Shown here: piece by piece, positions 17,500 through 29,123 of the stretch
Numbering within the stretch: the first letter of the stretch is position 1
Layout: every line of letters begins with the position of its first letter
Assembly (NCBI RefSeq): GCF_001426085.1
Contig: NZ_LMRR01000012.1
Span: forward strand, 127,318 to 191,317
Reading direction: 5' to 3'
Origin: Rhodococcus sp. Leaf278
GTDB taxonomy: Bacteria > Actinomycetota > Actinomycetes > Mycobacteriales > Mycobacteriaceae
DNA length: 64,000 bases
Notes under the pieces: model-generated
The model's database searches: none
Told to the model about the DNA's origin: nothing
Seen by the model: only the letters and a program-made list of their open reading frames with translations
Position numbers and translations under genes: made by a program

Positions 17500-19290
17500 G
17501 TGACTGCCCTAGCGCCTAGGCCCGCTCCCGCGGTGGATGCTGCTCGGCCGTTCCCGCCGAGGATGGGACCGAAGGGGTCGTTCCTGCACAAAGCGGTGAC
17601 GACGACCGATCCCAAGGTCTTGGGAATCATGTATATCGCGACGTCGTTCGCGTTCTTCCTCGTCGGTGGACTGATGGCGCTGTTGATGCGCGCCGAGTTG
17701 GCCGTGCCAGGACTGCAGTTCCTGTCGAACGAGCAGTACAACCAGCTGTTCACCATGCACGGCACGATCATGCTGCTGCTGTACGCAACACCCATCGTGT
17801 TCGGGTTCGCCAACTACATCCTCCCGCTGCAGATCGGCGCACCCGATGTCGCCTTCCCGCGGTTGAACGCGTTCTCGTACTGGCTGTACCTGTTCGGTGC
17901 CCTGATCACCACAGCAGGGTTCATCACCCCCGGTGGCGCAGCCGACTTCGGATGGACCGCGTACACCCCACTCACCTCCGCTCTACATTCCCCGGGCGTC
18001 GGTGCCGACCTGTGGATCATGGGTCTGGCTGTGGCCGGTCTCGGCACCATCCTCGGTGGCGTCAACATGATCACCACGGTGATCTGCCTGCGTGCCCCCG
18101 GCATGACGATGTTCCGGATGCCGATCTTCACCTGGAACATCCTGGTGACGTCAATTTTGATCCTGCTGGCCTTCCCGCTGCTGACGGCGGCGCTGCTCGG
18201 CCTGGCGGCCGACCGCCACCTGGGTGCGCACCTGTTCGACCCGGCAACCGGTGGAGTGCTGCTGTGGCAGCACCTGTTCTGGTTCTTCGGGCACCCCGAG
18301 GTGTACATCATCGCGCTGCCGTTCTTCGGAATCGTCTCCGAGGTGTTCCCGGTGTTCTCCCGCAAGCCGATCTTCGGCTACTCGGGACTGATCTACGCGA
18401 CCATTGCCATCGCCGCGCTGTCGATCGCGGTGTGGGCGCACCACATGTACGCGACCGGCGCGGTGCTGCTTCCGTTCTTCTCGTTCATGACGTTCCTGAT
18501 CGCGGTGCCGACGGGCGTGAAGATCTTCAACTGGGTCGGCACGATGTGGCGTGGCCAGGTGACCTTGGAGACCCCGATGTTGTTCTCCATCGGCTTCTTG
18601 ATCACGTTCGTGTTCGGCGGATTGACCGGCGTTCTGTTGGCTTCGCCGCCGATCGACTTCCAGGTCACCGACAGCTACTTCGTGGTGGCGCACTTCCACT
18701 ACGTGGTGTTCGGCACGGTGGTGTTCGCGACGTACGCCGGCATCTACTTCTGGTTCCCCAAGATGACGGGCCGGATGATGGACGAGGCCCTCGGCAAGTG
18801 GCACTTCTGGCTGACGTTCTTCGGCTTCCACGCCACGTTCCTCGTCCAGCACTGGCTCGGAAACGAGGGAATGCCGCGTCGCTACGCCGACTACCTGCCG
18901 TCCGACGGATTCACCGAGCTGAACGTCATCTCCACCATCGGTGCATTCATCCTCGGTGCCTCGACCTTGCCGTTCGTCTGGAACGTCTTCAAGTCCTACC
19001 GCTATGGCGAGGTCGTCACGGTCGACGATCCATGGGGCTACGGCAACTCACTGGAATGGGCCACCTCCTGCCCGCCGCCGCGACACAACTTCACCGAGCT
19101 GCCTCGCATCCGGTCGGAGCGTCCCGCGTTCGAGCTGCACTACCCGCACATGGTCGAGAGGATGCGCTCGGAAGCGCACGTCGGGCCGGGCGCACACGGT
19201 GGTAAGACCACCGCTGTCATGGAGCAGGCCCGCCGGGCGCCGCTCGCCACCAGCGATCACGAAGGGTCCGGAGACCCCGACCCCAGGTAG
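17500..19290 (+). CDS. ctaD: Cytochrome c oxidase subunit I (aa3-type)
   Basis: The 596-residue, 12-helix haem-copper oxidase subunit pumps protons while reducing oxygen. Ligand motifs: FTMHGTIM (haem a), [10 protein letters not shown] with His265 and the crosslinked Tyr, AHHMY with His314 and His315 (CuB), and VVAHFHYVV with His398 and His400 (haem a3 and a). The C-terminal extension with [20 protein letters not shown] is typical of actinobacterial CtaD. The GTG at 17500 follows a perfect AGGAGG. An in-frame start at 17452 lacks a ribosome site. It is followed by an intrinsic terminator. Confidence 0.98.
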   Translation: MTALAPRPAPAVDAARPFPPRMGPKGSFLHKAVTTTDPKVLGIMYIATSFAFFLVGGLMALLMRAELAVPGLQFLSNEQYNQLFTMHGTIMLLLYATPIVFGFANYILPLQIGAPDVAFPRLNAFSYWLYLFGALITTAGFITPGGAADFGWTAYTPLTSALHSPGVGADLWIMGLAVAGLGTILGGVNMITTVICLRAPGMTMFRMPIFTWNILVTSILILLAFPLLTAALLGLAADRHLGAHLFDPATGGVLLWQHLFWFFGHPEVYIIALPFFGIVSEVFPVFSRKPIFGYSGLIYATIAIAALSIAVWAHHMYATGAVLLPFFSFMTFLIAVPTGVKIFNWVGTMWRGQVTLETPMLFSIGFLITFVFGGLTGVLLASPPIDFQVTDSYFVVAHFHYVVFGTVVFATYAGIYFWFPKMTGRMMDEALGKWHFWLTFFGFHATFLVQHWLGNEGMPRRYADYLPSDGFTELNVISTIGAFILGASTLPFVWNVFKSYRYGEVVTVDDPWGYGNSLEWATSCPPPRHNFTELPRIRSERPAFELHYPHMVERMRSEAHVGPGAHGGKTTAVMEQARRAPLATSDHEGSGDPDPR

Positions 19291-19303
19291 TCACAGCACA
19301 GCG

Positions 19304-19334
19304 AGAGCCCCTCCCGGCTACCGGGTGGGGCTCT
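19304..19334. terminator. Intrinsic terminator after ctaD
   Basis: AGAGCCCCTCCCGG and CCGGGTGGGGCTCT pair around a CTA loop with one internal mismatch, 13 nt after the ctaD stop. Only a short T-run follows. Confidence 0.75.
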
Positions 19335-19422
19335 TCGCTTGCGACAATCTCGTGGCGCGTTCGGGTCGGCCCGCTCGCCGCGCGGTGACACGAAGACGTA
19401 TCCGGCCGTTGGCCGAATGTGA

Positions 19423-21479
<2,057 letters not shown>

Positions 21480-21557
21480 CGCCCGTGTCCCGAGTGGGGG
21501 TCCACTGTCGTAGAACTGGCTATGCAGAACATATCCAGTAGTACGGAGACTGGGAGT

Positions 21558-22385
21558 ATGTTCACCTCACCACGTCGTGCAGTCGCCGGTCGTCGTCTCC
21601 CGTCCCGGTTGGGTGCTCTCTACGTCGGGTTGTGGCTGTACGGGGCGTCCATGTCCTTGATGATCGCCGGTGGCCTCGGTGTCAATCCCTGGGACGTGTT
21701 CCACCAGGGCCTCGAACGCCACGTCTCGCTCAGCTTCGGGACCATCACCGCGCTCACCGGAGTGGCCGTGCTGCTGATGTGGATTCCGCTGCGACAGCGT
21801 CCGGGTCTGGGGACCGTGAGCAACGTCGTGGTGATCGCAGTGGCCGTGGATGCGACGTCGGCGCTGTTGCCGCATCTCGACGGTCTCGTGATTCGATCGC
21901 TGGCCATGGTGTCGGGGATCGTGCTGAACGCCTTTGCCACAGCCCTGTACATCGGTGCCGGAATGGGCCCTGGCCCACGCGACGGTCTGATGACCGGTCT
22001 GGTGGCGAGAACCGGGTGGTCGATCCGGCTCACCCGCACCGGAATCGAGTTGACCGTCGTGCTCACCGGTTGGCTGCTCGGCGGCACGCTGGGGCTCGGA
22101 ACGGTGCTCTACGCCCTCGGAGTCGGTCCACTCGTGCAGCTTTTCATGACCTACCTGCCCGCGCTACGGAACACCAGCACCGTGGAGCCGGTCACCGATA
22201 TCGTCGAACCTGCCTCCAGCGCAGCAGTATCCGGCGGTACTCCGTCCGGGTACGACGAATCGAGTACCGGGACGAACCGAGACGTCGACCAACTCGGGCA
22301 GGCCAAGGTGATCTCAGCGGGTCCGCCCGAGTGCAGGATCAAGAGCGAACTCGCATCGTCGACCTGCCCGCCGTCCGAGGCGTAG
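21558..22385 (+). CDS. YczE/YitT-like membrane protein with antisense-overlapping tail
   Basis: Residues 1-200 form a polytopic membrane protein with about five hydrophobic helices and the family-like segments GLGVNPWDVFHQGL and GAGMGPGPRDGLMTGL. It resembles Bacillus YczE; function unknown. The ATG at 21558 is preceded by GGAGACTGGGAG. An in-frame ATG at 21522 lacks such a site. The family normally ends around the segment VGPLVQLFMTYLP. Here the frame continues for about 70 polar, non-family residues lying antisense to the 3' end of glgX, with a 235-bp overlap. Either the tail is real or a sequencing or mutational event removed the normal stop. Confidence 0.7.
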   Translation: MFTSPRRAVAGRRLPSRLGALYVGLWLYGASMSLMIAGGLGVNPWDVFHQGLERHVSLSFGTITALTGVAVLLMWIPLRQRPGLGTVSNVVVIAVAVDATSALLPHLDGLVIRSLAMVSGIVLNAFATALYIGAGMGPGPRDGLMTGLVARTGWSIRLTRTGIELTVVLTGWLLGGTLGLGTVLYALGVGPLVQLFMTYLPALRNTSTVEPVTDIVEPASSAAVSGGTPSGYDESSTGTNRDVDQLGQAKVISAGPPECRIKSELASSTCPPSEA

Positions 22386-24316
22386 GACCGGACGTCGGAA
22401 CCGTCGACCCACGCTGCGATCGTGCGTACCGAGTCGTCGTTCCACCGATCCGTGTCGAATTCCCTACCGGCAGAGTCGAACCACACCAGGTCAGGTCGGC
22501 CGGTCGGCGTTGCACGGCCGGTGAAGAATTCCTGCTGTCGCAGCGTCGGAGCACTCGCTCGGACGCGCAGCAATCGGCCGACGAATCGAATCATGTTCTG
22601 ATCGGCGCTGTTCCAATCGATTGCCCACGCGTCTTCGATCGGTGCATCCTCGGGAACGCAGTACGCGTTGTTGTTGCCGACCTGCGTGTGGCCCAGTTCG
22701 TCGCCGGCGAGGAGCATCGGCGTACCGGTCGAGAGGGTCAACGTGGCCAGCAGGGCGCGCACGTGGCGACCACGGGCGTCGAGTACGGATGGATCGTCGG
22801 TCTCGCCCTCGACACCGTGGTTGACCGAGGAGTTGTTGTCGGTGCCGTCTCGGTTTTCTTCCCCGTTGGCTCCGTTGTGCTTTCGTTCGTACGACACCAG
22901 GTCGCGGGCGGTGAATCCGTCGTGTGCAGTGACGAAGTTGATCGACGCCCACGGCAATCGGCGGCTACCCGCGAACAGATCCTCGGAACCGGCCAGGCGA
23001 GAGGCCAGTTCACGAACGCCGTGGTGGCCTGCCCAGAAGCCTCGAACCGTGTCGCGGTAGCGATCGTTCCATTCGGACCACGCCATGCCGAAGTTTCCGA
23101 CCTGGTAACCGGCACCGGTGGCGTCCCACGGCTCGGCAATCAGCTTGACCTGGGCCAGCAGGGGATCGACGGCTATCGCGGTCAGCAGCGGTGCGCGGGG
23201 GTCGAATCGCCAACCACCGGGCCGCCCGAGCGTGCTGGCAAGGTCGAACCGGAATCCGTCGACGCCCATCTCGTCCACCCAGTAGCGCAGACTGTCGCAC
23301 ACCATGCGTACGACCGCGGGCGATGCCGAGTCGAGGGTGTTGCCGCAGCCGGTCAGGTCGACGTCCGATCCGCGGCCGTCGAGCAAGTAGTAGCCGGGAG
23401 CGTCGAGGCCGCGCCAACTGATGGACGGCCCGTCGACCGAGGACTCGCACGTGTGGTTGTAGACGACGTCGAGGATCACCTCGATCCCTGCGCCGTGCAT
23501 CGCGTCGACCATGGTGCGAAACTCGTCGACCTCGTTGCCGGTAACAGCAGCGAACCGGGGGTCCGGTGCGAAGTACGACCCCGTCGAGTAGCCCCAGTGG
23601 TTCCGCATTCCGCGGGCACGCACACCGGGCTCGGTGAAGGTGGTGTGGACCGGTAGCAATTCGATCGACGTGATGCCGATACGCGCGAGATGTTCGAGTA
23701 CCGCGGGTTGGGCGAGTCCCAGATAGGTTCCGCGAAGATGTTGAGGGACAGCAGGATTGCGGGCAGTGAAGGATCCCACGTGCAGCTCGTAGAGAACGGT
23801 GCGGTCCCAGGGCACGGACGGGCGCGCCGGTCGATCGGAGCGCGCGAGAGATGCGCGAACCACGGCGAGAGGGAGGTGCCCGAGCGAATCGCGAGTGCTG
23901 GGCAACCCGAACGGATCGTCGTCGTAGGCCAACAGAGCCGACGGGTCCCCGAATTCTCCACTGACCTGGCGCGCGGACGGGTCCAGCAGAATTTTCGCAC
24001 CGTTGAATCGACGTCCCGCGTGTGGATCCCACCGGCCGTACGCGCGGAAGCCGTATCGGTCACCGGGTCGAACGCCAGGAACGAAGCCGTGCCGAACGCC
24101 GAACGTGCTGCTCGTCAGTTCCAGCCGTCGTTCGCCGCCGTCCGGGTCGATCAGGCAGACCTCGATGCCATCGGCCTCGGGCGCGTGGACTGCAAATTGA
24201 GTACCAGTCGACATCGGGGTGGCCCCGAGAGGGAACGGTGATCCAGGTGGATTGGAGCCGGTTTCCGGGTCCGCTGTTCGATGGGCACCGGCGGGCAGAT
24301 CGTGAGTGGGCGACAC
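22151..24316 (-). CDS. glgX: Glycogen debranching enzyme GlgX/TreX
   Basis: This GH13 isoamylase-type enzyme hydrolyses alpha-1,6 branches of glycogen. PGSPFPLGATP starts the N-terminal CBM48 domain. GH13 motifs: DVVYNHT, GFRFDLAS (nucleophile Asp), AEPWD (acid/base Glu) and FVTAHDG. NHWGYSTGSYFAPDPR and RDGTDNNSSVNHGVEGETDD are typical GlgX segments. The GTG at 24316 gives 721 residues, the length I recall for mycobacterial TreX. The frame stays open to 24802 but that part is antisense to the ABC ATPase gene. No treY/treZ neighbours are present. Its 3' end overlaps the YczE-like frame. Confidence 0.93.
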   Translation of the reverse strand: MSPTHDLPAGAHRTADPETGSNPPGSPFPLGATPMSTGTQFAVHAPEADGIEVCLIDPDGGERRLELTSSTFGVRHGFVPGVRPGDRYGFRAYGRWDPHAGRRFNGAKILLDPSARQVSGEFGDPSALLAYDDDPFGLPSTRDSLGHLPLAVVRASLARSDRPARPSVPWDRTVLYELHVGSFTARNPAVPQHLRGTYLGLAQPAVLEHLARIGITSIELLPVHTTFTEPGVRARGMRNHWGYSTGSYFAPDPRFAAVTGNEVDEFRTMVDAMHGAGIEVILDVVYNHTCESSVDGPSISWRGLDAPGYYLLDGRGSDVDLTGCGNTLDSASPAVVRMVCDSLRYWVDEMGVDGFRFDLASTLGRPGGWRFDPRAPLLTAIAVDPLLAQVKLIAEPWDATGAGYQVGNFGMAWSEWNDRYRDTVRGFWAGHHGVRELASRLAGSEDLFAGSRRLPWASINFVTAHDGFTARDLVSYERKHNGANGEENRDGTDNNSSVNHGVEGETDDPSVLDARGRHVRALLATLTLSTGTPMLLAGDELGHTQVGNNNAYCVPEDAPIEDAWAIDWNSADQNMIRFVGRLLRVRASAPTLRQQEFFTGRATPTGRPDLVWFDSAGREFDTDRWNDDSVRTIAAWVDGSDVRSYASDGGQVDDASSLLILHSGGPAEITLACPSWSTSRFVPVLDSSYPDGVPPDTAALEAGSTISVTGSTVLVFRSAGR

Positions 24317-24368
24317 GCGTGCACATCCTGCCGTGAATGCAGGGTCGATGTGCGGGAAGATAGGCGTC

Positions 24369-25190
24369 GTGTCCGAACCAGATCCCGACCTGCTCGTAGA
24401 TTTCACCGACGTCGTCGTCCGCCGTGGTGGTGTGACCTTGGTGGGGCCCGTCACCTGGAAGGTGGAACTGGACGAACGGTGGGTCGTCCTCGGGCCGAAC
24501 GGTGCCGGAAAGACATCGTTGCTGCGCATTGCAGCGGCCGAAATCCATCCGACATCGGGTGTGGCCCACGTGCTGGGCGAGGTCATGGGCAAAGCCGACG
24601 TCTCCGAACTCCGGCCCCGGATCGGGTTGTCGTCGTCCTCGCTGGCCCACCGCATTCCGGCCGACGAGCTCGTGTCCGATCTGGTGGTCTCAGCGGGATA
24701 CTCCGTGCTGGGGCGCTGGCGCGAGAAGTACGACGCAGTCGATACCGAACGCGCTGTGGAGATGCTGGAAAGTCTCGGTGCGGAGCACCTCGCCACTCGC
24801 ACCTACGGCACCCTCTCGGAAGGCGAGCGCAAGCGGGTTCTGATCGCGCGTGCGTTGATGACCGACCCCGAACTGCTGCTGCTCGACGAGCCCGCGGCGG
24901 GCCTCGACCTGGGCGGCCGCGAAGAACTGGTGGCTCGACTTGCCGACATCGCCGCCGACCCTGATTCTCCTGCCACCGTGCTGATCACCCATCACGTCGA
25001 GGAAATCCCCCCGGGTTTCAGTCACGCATTGCTGCTCAAGGAAGGCGGTGTGGTGGCCCAAGGGCTGGTGGACGATGTCATCACCGCCGAGAACCTGACC
25101 GAGGCGTTCAGCCAGTCGATCTCGCTCGACCGTGTCGACGGCCGCTACTTCGCACGCCGCACCCGTGCTGCCGGCGCGCACCGACGCTAG
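24369..25190 (+). CDS. ABC transporter ATP-binding protein (stand-alone)
   Basis: A 273-residue ATPase with Walker A GPNGAGKTS at 42-50, signature LSEGERKR, Walker B LLLLDEP and switch His in LITHHVEE. It resembles YlmA-type ATPases of the iron/metal uptake class. No permease gene lies nearby, so a partner is unknown. The GTG at 24369 follows GGGAAGATAGG. An ATG at 24348 is the alternative. It is divergent from glgX, about 50 bp apart. It appears to match Rv3041c in the recalled gene order. Confidence 0.88.
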   Translation: MSEPDPDLLVDFTDVVVRRGGVTLVGPVTWKVELDERWVVLGPNGAGKTSLLRIAAAEIHPTSGVAHVLGEVMGKADVSELRPRIGLSSSSLAHRIPADELVSDLVVSAGYSVLGRWREKYDAVDTERAVEMLESLGAEHLATRTYGTLSEGERKRVLIARALMTDPELLLLDEPAAGLDLGGREELVARLADIAADPDSPATVLITHHVEEIPPGFSHALLLKEGGVVAQGLVDDVITAENLTEAFSQSISLDRVDGRYFARRTRAAGAHRR

Positions 25191-25227
25191 CGCTGGACCG
25201 GACCGATCTCACTGGGCTGCTCAGCGG

Positions 25228-25233
25228 TACGTT
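25228..25233 (+). promoter_or_regulatory. -10 element before the Nudix gene, leaderless spacing
   Basis: TACGTT followed by 7 nt (GCCTTTC) and the ATG at 25241, with no ribosome site. This suggests a leaderless transcript. Confidence 0.4.
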
Positions 25234-25240
25234 GCCTTTC

Positions 25241-26056
25241 ATGAGCTCGAACAGTGCTGCCGATCACGTACTCGCACGTGACGCCTCGACAGTCATCCTG
25301 ATCCGTGACGGACGCGTCCGTTCCGAGATAGAGGTATTTCTTCTCGAACGGGTAGGCGGAATGGCCTTCGCGGGCGGAATGACGGTATTTCCCGGCGGCG
25401 GTGTGGACCCGTCGGACGCCGCCGCTGACGTGGGGTGGGCAGGCCCACCGCCCTCCTGGTGGGCCGAACGCCTCGGAACCGACGAGGGCAAAGCACAAGC
25501 GTTGGTGTGCGCTGCGGCGCGCGAGACGTTCGAGGAGTGCGGAGTACTGCTGGCCGGGTCGGCATCGGACTCCATCGTGGCCGACACTGCGCCGTTCGCC
25601 GCTGAGCGAGGTCGACTCGAACGTCGCGAGCTCTCGTTCGCCGAATTCCTCACCGCCCACGATCTGGTGCTGCGCTCGGACCTGCTCAGGCCGTGGTCTC
25701 ATTGGATTACACCGGTGGGCGAAGCGCGACGGTACGACACTCGGTTCTTCGTCGCGGTGCTCCCGGAAGGCCAGAAGGCGGACGGGGAAACCAGCGAAGC
25801 AGCGTCGGTCAGTTGGCGTTCGACCGGTGATGCCTTGGCTGATTGGCGACAGGGAAACACCATCCTGCTCCCACCGACGTGGAGCCAGTTGGACGCACTG
25901 TCTCGGTTCGACACCGTCGCCGATGTCGTCGAACACGAACGAGACATCATCCCGATCCTCCCTGTTCTCACCCGCGAGGATGGCGCGGTCCGGGTGGTCT
26001 TCGACGGGGAAGACGCGTACTACGCCGGAGCGCGACATCCTTGGGCAGATCGCTGA
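25241..26056 (+). CDS. Nudix hydrolase, NUDT19/RNU-like
   Basis: The 271-residue protein has the long N-terminal layout of coenzyme-A-type Nudix enzymes. VFLLERVGGMAFAGGMTVFP then GGGVDPSD leads into ALVCAAARETFEECGVLL, the box half with the RE..EE metal ligands. The box is interrupted by an insert of about 45 residues, as in mammalian NUDT19-like proteins. CoA or acyl-CoA diphosphatase activity is a family inference only. It precedes echA by 26 nt. Confidence 0.85.
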   Translation: MSSNSAADHVLARDASTVILIRDGRVRSEIEVFLLERVGGMAFAGGMTVFPGGGVDPSDAAADVGWAGPPPSWWAERLGTDEGKAQALVCAAARETFEECGVLLAGSASDSIVADTAPFAAERGRLERRELSFAEFLTAHDLVLRSDLLRPWSHWITPVGEARRYDTRFFVAVLPEGQKADGETSEAASVSWRSTGDALADWRQGNTILLPPTWSQLDALSRFDTVADVVEHERDIIPILPVLTREDGAVRVVFDGEDAYYAGARHPWADR

Positions 26057-26082
26057 ACCGTCGCCGGGTAGCCTTTCCGCCC

Positions 26083-26862
26083 ATGGCTGAGTTCGTGAAT
26101 CTGGAAGTATCCGACGGCATCGGCACCATCCGCTTGGACCGACCGCCGATGAATGCGCTCGATCGTCAGATGCAGGAAGAGATTCGCCAGGCGGCGCGAG
26201 AAGCCACTGTGAACACCGACGTCAAGGCGGTCGTCGTCTACGGCGGCGAGAAGGTGTTCGCGGCCGGTGCCGACATCAAAGAGATGGTGGCGATGTCGGC
26301 GGCGGAAATGGCGGAGATCGCTGGGGACCTGCAGGCCGCTCTCGGCTCGCTGAGCACCATTCCCAAGCCGGTGGTCGCCGCGGTCACCGGATACGCGCTG
26401 GGCGGTGGACTCGAGGTCGCTCTCGGTGCCGATCGTCGCATTGCCGGAGACAACGCCAAGTTCGGTGTCCCCGAAGTGCTCCTCGGTGTCATTCCCGGCG
26501 GCGGCGGCACTCAACGACTCGCGCGGCTGATCGGCCCGAGTCGAGCCAAGGACATGGTCTTCACCGGCCGGTTCGTCGGAGCGGAGGAGGCCCTGCGGAT
26601 CGGTTTGGTGGACGAGGTGGTGGCCCCCGACGAGGTGTACAACGCTGCGCGGGCGTGGGCCGAGCAGTTCACCACGGGAGCATCGCGGGCGCTCGCTGCC
26701 GCAAAAGCCTCGATCGATCAGGGGCTCGATGTCGATCTCACCAGCGGCCTTCGTATCGAGGCCCAGCAGTTCGCGGCCCTGTTCGCCACCGACGATCGCA
26801 CGATCGGGATGAAGTCCTTCGTGGCAGACGGCCCGGGCAAAGCGACCTTCACGGGCCGGTGA
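26083..26862 (+). CDS. echA: Enoyl-CoA hydratase/isomerase family protein
   Basis: The 259-residue crotonase-fold enzyme has the oxyanion-hole segments KVFAAGADIKEM and TGYALGGGLEVALGADRR. The paired catalytic Glu positions (PEVLLGVIPGGGGTQRL) are present, so hydratase activity in fatty-acid oxidation is likely. The ATG at 26083 lies 8 nt after TAGCCT. A longer open frame upstream runs through the Nudix gene and is disregarded. The recalled orthologue is M. tuberculosis echA17 (Rv3039c). Confidence 0.92.
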   Translation: MAEFVNLEVSDGIGTIRLDRPPMNALDRQMQEEIRQAAREATVNTDVKAVVVYGGEKVFAAGADIKEMVAMSAAEMAEIAGDLQAALGSLSTIPKPVVAAVTGYALGGGLEVALGADRRIAGDNAKFGVPEVLLGVIPGGGGTQRLARLIGPSRAKDMVFTGRFVGAEEALRIGLVDEVVAPDEVYNAARAWAEQFTTGASRALAAAKASIDQGLDVDLTSGLRIEAQQFAALFATDDRTIGMKSFVADGPGKATFTGR

Positions 26863-26908
26863 CCCAGCCCCCGGAAACCGACGGAGTTGTTTCACAGCTA
26901 CTGGATAG

Positions 26909-26914
26909 TAGGCT
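26909..26914 (+). promoter_or_regulatory. -10 element before methyltransferase gene, leaderless spacing
   Basis: TAGGCT, then 6 nt (CGCCTG) and the ATG at 26921. A weak TTGTTT -35 lies 16 nt upstream (26887-26892). Confidence 0.5.
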
Positions 26915-26920
26915 CGCCTG

Positions 26921-27910
26921 ATGACTGCAAGCCCCCACGATCCTGCCCCGAACCCGCACGCCACTGCCGAGCAGGTCGAGGCAGCACGATCGGACACCAA
27001 ACTGGCGCAGGTGCTCTACCACGACTGGGAAGCCGAGACCTACGACGACAAGTGGTCGATCTCCTACGACGAGCGCTGCATCGACTACGCCCGCGGAAGG
27101 TTCGATCAGGCTGTCTCCGGGGATGCCGACGCGCAGGCCGCTCTGCCGTACGGCCGCGCCTTGGAATTGGGCTGTGGAACCGGTTTCTTCCTGCTCAATC
27201 TGATGCAGGCGGGCATTGCGAACAAGGGCTCGGTCACCGACCTGTCTCCGGGAATGGTGAAGGTTGCTTTGCGTAACGCCGGGCACCTCGGTCTCGACGT
27301 GGACGGCCGAGTTGCCGACGCCGAGACCATTCCGTACGACGACAACACGTTCGATCTGGTTGTCGGACACGCGGTGCTGCATCACATCCCGGACGTCGAG
27401 CAGTCCCTGCGCGAGGTGTTGCGCGTGCTCAAGCCCGGCGGGCGATTCGTCTTCGCGGGCGAACCCACCACCGTCGGCAACTTCTACGCTCGCTGGCTCG
27501 GACGGATCACCTGGGAAACGACCACTCGCGTGACGAAGCTGCCGTTCCTGGCGAGTTGGCGCAAGCCGCAGGAAGAGCTCGACGAGTCTTCGCGAGCCGC
27601 TGCGCTCGAGGCCGTCGTCGACCTGCACACATTCGATCCCACCGATCTGGAAAGCATCGCGCTGTCGGCCGGTGCCGAGCGCGTGCAGGCCAACACCGAG
27701 GAGTTCGCCGCTGCCTTGCTCGGGTGGCCGGTGCGGACGTTCGAGGCGGCGGTCCCCGCGGGGAAGCTTGGCTGGAACTGGGCGAAGTTCGCTTTCGGCG
27801 GTTGGAAGACGCTGAGCTGGGTCGACGAGAACGTGCTGCAGCACGTGGTGCCGCGCGGGCTGTTCTACAACGTGATGATCACCGGCACCAAGCCCGCCCC
27901 TCGCGCTTGA
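26921..27910 (+). CDS. Class I SAM-dependent methyltransferase
   Basis: A 329-residue protein. Motif I is ALELGCGTGFF at about 80-90, the acidic loop is VADAETIPYDDNTFDLVVGHAVLHHIPD, and LRVLKPGGRFVFAGEP is the post-I/motif-III region. The C-terminal part from about 200 is not typical and has several Trp residues (LGWNWAKFAFGGWKTLSWVD). The substrate is unknown. It probably has its own leaderless promoter. The next gene, another methyltransferase-fold protein, follows 40 nt later. Confidence 0.88.
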   Translation: MTASPHDPAPNPHATAEQVEAARSDTKLAQVLYHDWEAETYDDKWSISYDERCIDYARGRFDQAVSGDADAQAALPYGRALELGCGTGFFLLNLMQAGIANKGSVTDLSPGMVKVALRNAGHLGLDVDGRVADAETIPYDDNTFDLVVGHAVLHHIPDVEQSLREVLRVLKPGGRFVFAGEPTTVGNFYARWLGRITWETTTRVTKLPFLASWRKPQEELDESSRAAALEAVVDLHTFDPTDLESIALSAGAERVQANTEEFAAALLGWPVRTFEAAVPAGKLGWNWAKFAFGGWKTLSWVDENVLQHVVPRGLFYNVMITGTKPAPRA

Positions 27911-27950
27911 TCGGCTCGGGCCGCCGCACACCCCGCGCTCGAGTCCGCTA

Positions 27951-29123
27951 GTGGGCTACGACTTCACCGGCACCGACCTCGACTTCCTAGGAAGCGAGGC
28001 CGGTGCCGGAGCTCTTGCTGTGGTCGAGGGTCTCGAGCTGAACGCTCGAACCTCGGTGCGCGACACCGCCTTCGTGCGCACCCGGTTCCCCGATCACGCG
28101 AGCGCCCTGATCGAAACCGTCACGGTCCGTCGCAAGGCCCGAGTGAAATTGTTCGGCTCCGATCATTGGCTGGTGACCGACGACGCCGTCCAGCAAGCCA
28201 CTCCGACGCTCGTGGCGCGCAGGCGTGCCGCGCGGCTGGCCGGCCGTCGAGTACACGATGTGACCTGCTCCATCGGCAGTGAACTGGCGGTGCTGGTCGG
28301 GTCGGCCGAGTTGGCGGTGGGGAGTGATCTGGATCCGATCCGGCTTCGGATGGCCGCACACAACGTCCCGGGTGCAACCCTGCTGCAGGCCGACGCACTG
28401 ACACCGACGACGCGGGGGACCGTCGTCGTTGCTGATCCCGGCCGACGAGCGGGCGGGCGGCGACGCCATGATCCGGCAGCGCTGCAACCTCCGTTACCGG
28501 ATTTGTTCGACGCCTATCGTGGCCGAGATCTGGTGGTCAAATGTGCTCCCGGTCTCGATTTCGATACCCTCGAATGGCCCGGCGAGATCGAGGTGGTCTC
28601 GCTCGACGGGGGAGTGCGCGAAGCGTGCCTCTGGTCGGAAGGGCTCAGCGAGAGGGGCATTCGGCGTCGAGCGGCAGTTCTTCGATCCGACGGCAGTGCA
28701 CTGGACATCACCGATTCCGAATCCGACGACATTCCGGTTCGGCCGCCGGGGCGATACATCGTCGACCCCGACGGGGCGGTGGTCAGGGCGGGCCTGGTTC
28801 GTCACTACGGTGCCAGATTCGGTCTGTGGCAACTCGATCCGAGAATCGCATACTTGACGGGGGATACGGTACCGGCGGGGGTACGCGGCTTTCGGATACT
28901 GGAGCAGTCCAAGTTCTCCGAGAAAGTGCTTCGGCAGCAACTGAATCGGCTGGATTGCGGCTCGGTCGAAATTCTCGTGCGCGGGGTCGACGTGGATCCG
29001 GCGATATTGCGACCCAAGCTCAAGCTTCGTGGAACCGTCGCGCTCTCGGTGGTGATCACGCGCATCGATCGGTCCGCGGTGTCTTTCGTCTGCGCTCCCG
29101 GCGCGATCGATCAGCCGGTGTAG
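27951..29123 (+). CDS. THUMP-like class I methyltransferase-fold protein
   Basis: The 390-residue protein has a Rossmann methyltransferase core: RVHDVTCSIGSELAVL is motif I and GSDLDPIRLRMAAHNVPGATLLQADAL the acidic loop. VVVADPGRRAGGRRRHDP replaces the usual catalytic DPPY-type motif. The C-terminal 80 residues fit a THUMP-like domain (FRILEQSKFSEKVLRQQLNR). RNA methylation is plausible but not shown. The start GTG at 27951 has no strong ribosome site. Its 3' end overlaps the convergent lipoprotein gene by 13 bp. Confidence 0.82.
   Translation: MGYDFTGTDLDFLGSEAGAGALAVVEGLELNARTSVRDTAFVRTRFPDHASALIETVTVRRKARVKLFGSDHWLVTDDAVQQATPTLVARRRAARLAGRRVHDVTCSIGSELAVLVGSAELAVGSDLDPIRLRMAAHNVPGATLLQADALTPTTRGTVVVADPGRRAGGRRRHDPAALQPPLPDLFDAYRGRDLVVKCAPGLDFDTLEWPGEIEVVSLDGGVREACLWSEGLSERGIRRRAAVLRSDGSALDITDSESDDIPVRPPGRYIVDPDGAVVRAGLVRHYGARFGLWQLDPRIAYLTGDTVPAGVRGFRILEQSKFSEKVLRQQLNRLDCGSVEILVRGVDVDPAILRPKLKLRGTVALSVVITRIDRSAVSFVCAPGAIDQPV

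Noticed and set aside
21632..23656. 674-residue plus-strand frame across the YczE-like gene and glgX
   Set aside because: It spans two real genes in the wrong frame and is Arg/Gly-rich; a product of GC-rich codon bias.
24317..24802. N-terminal extension of the glgX frame to 883 residues
   Set aside because: It is antisense to a well-supported ABC ATPase gene, low in complexity, and precedes the normal start of the debranching enzyme fold.
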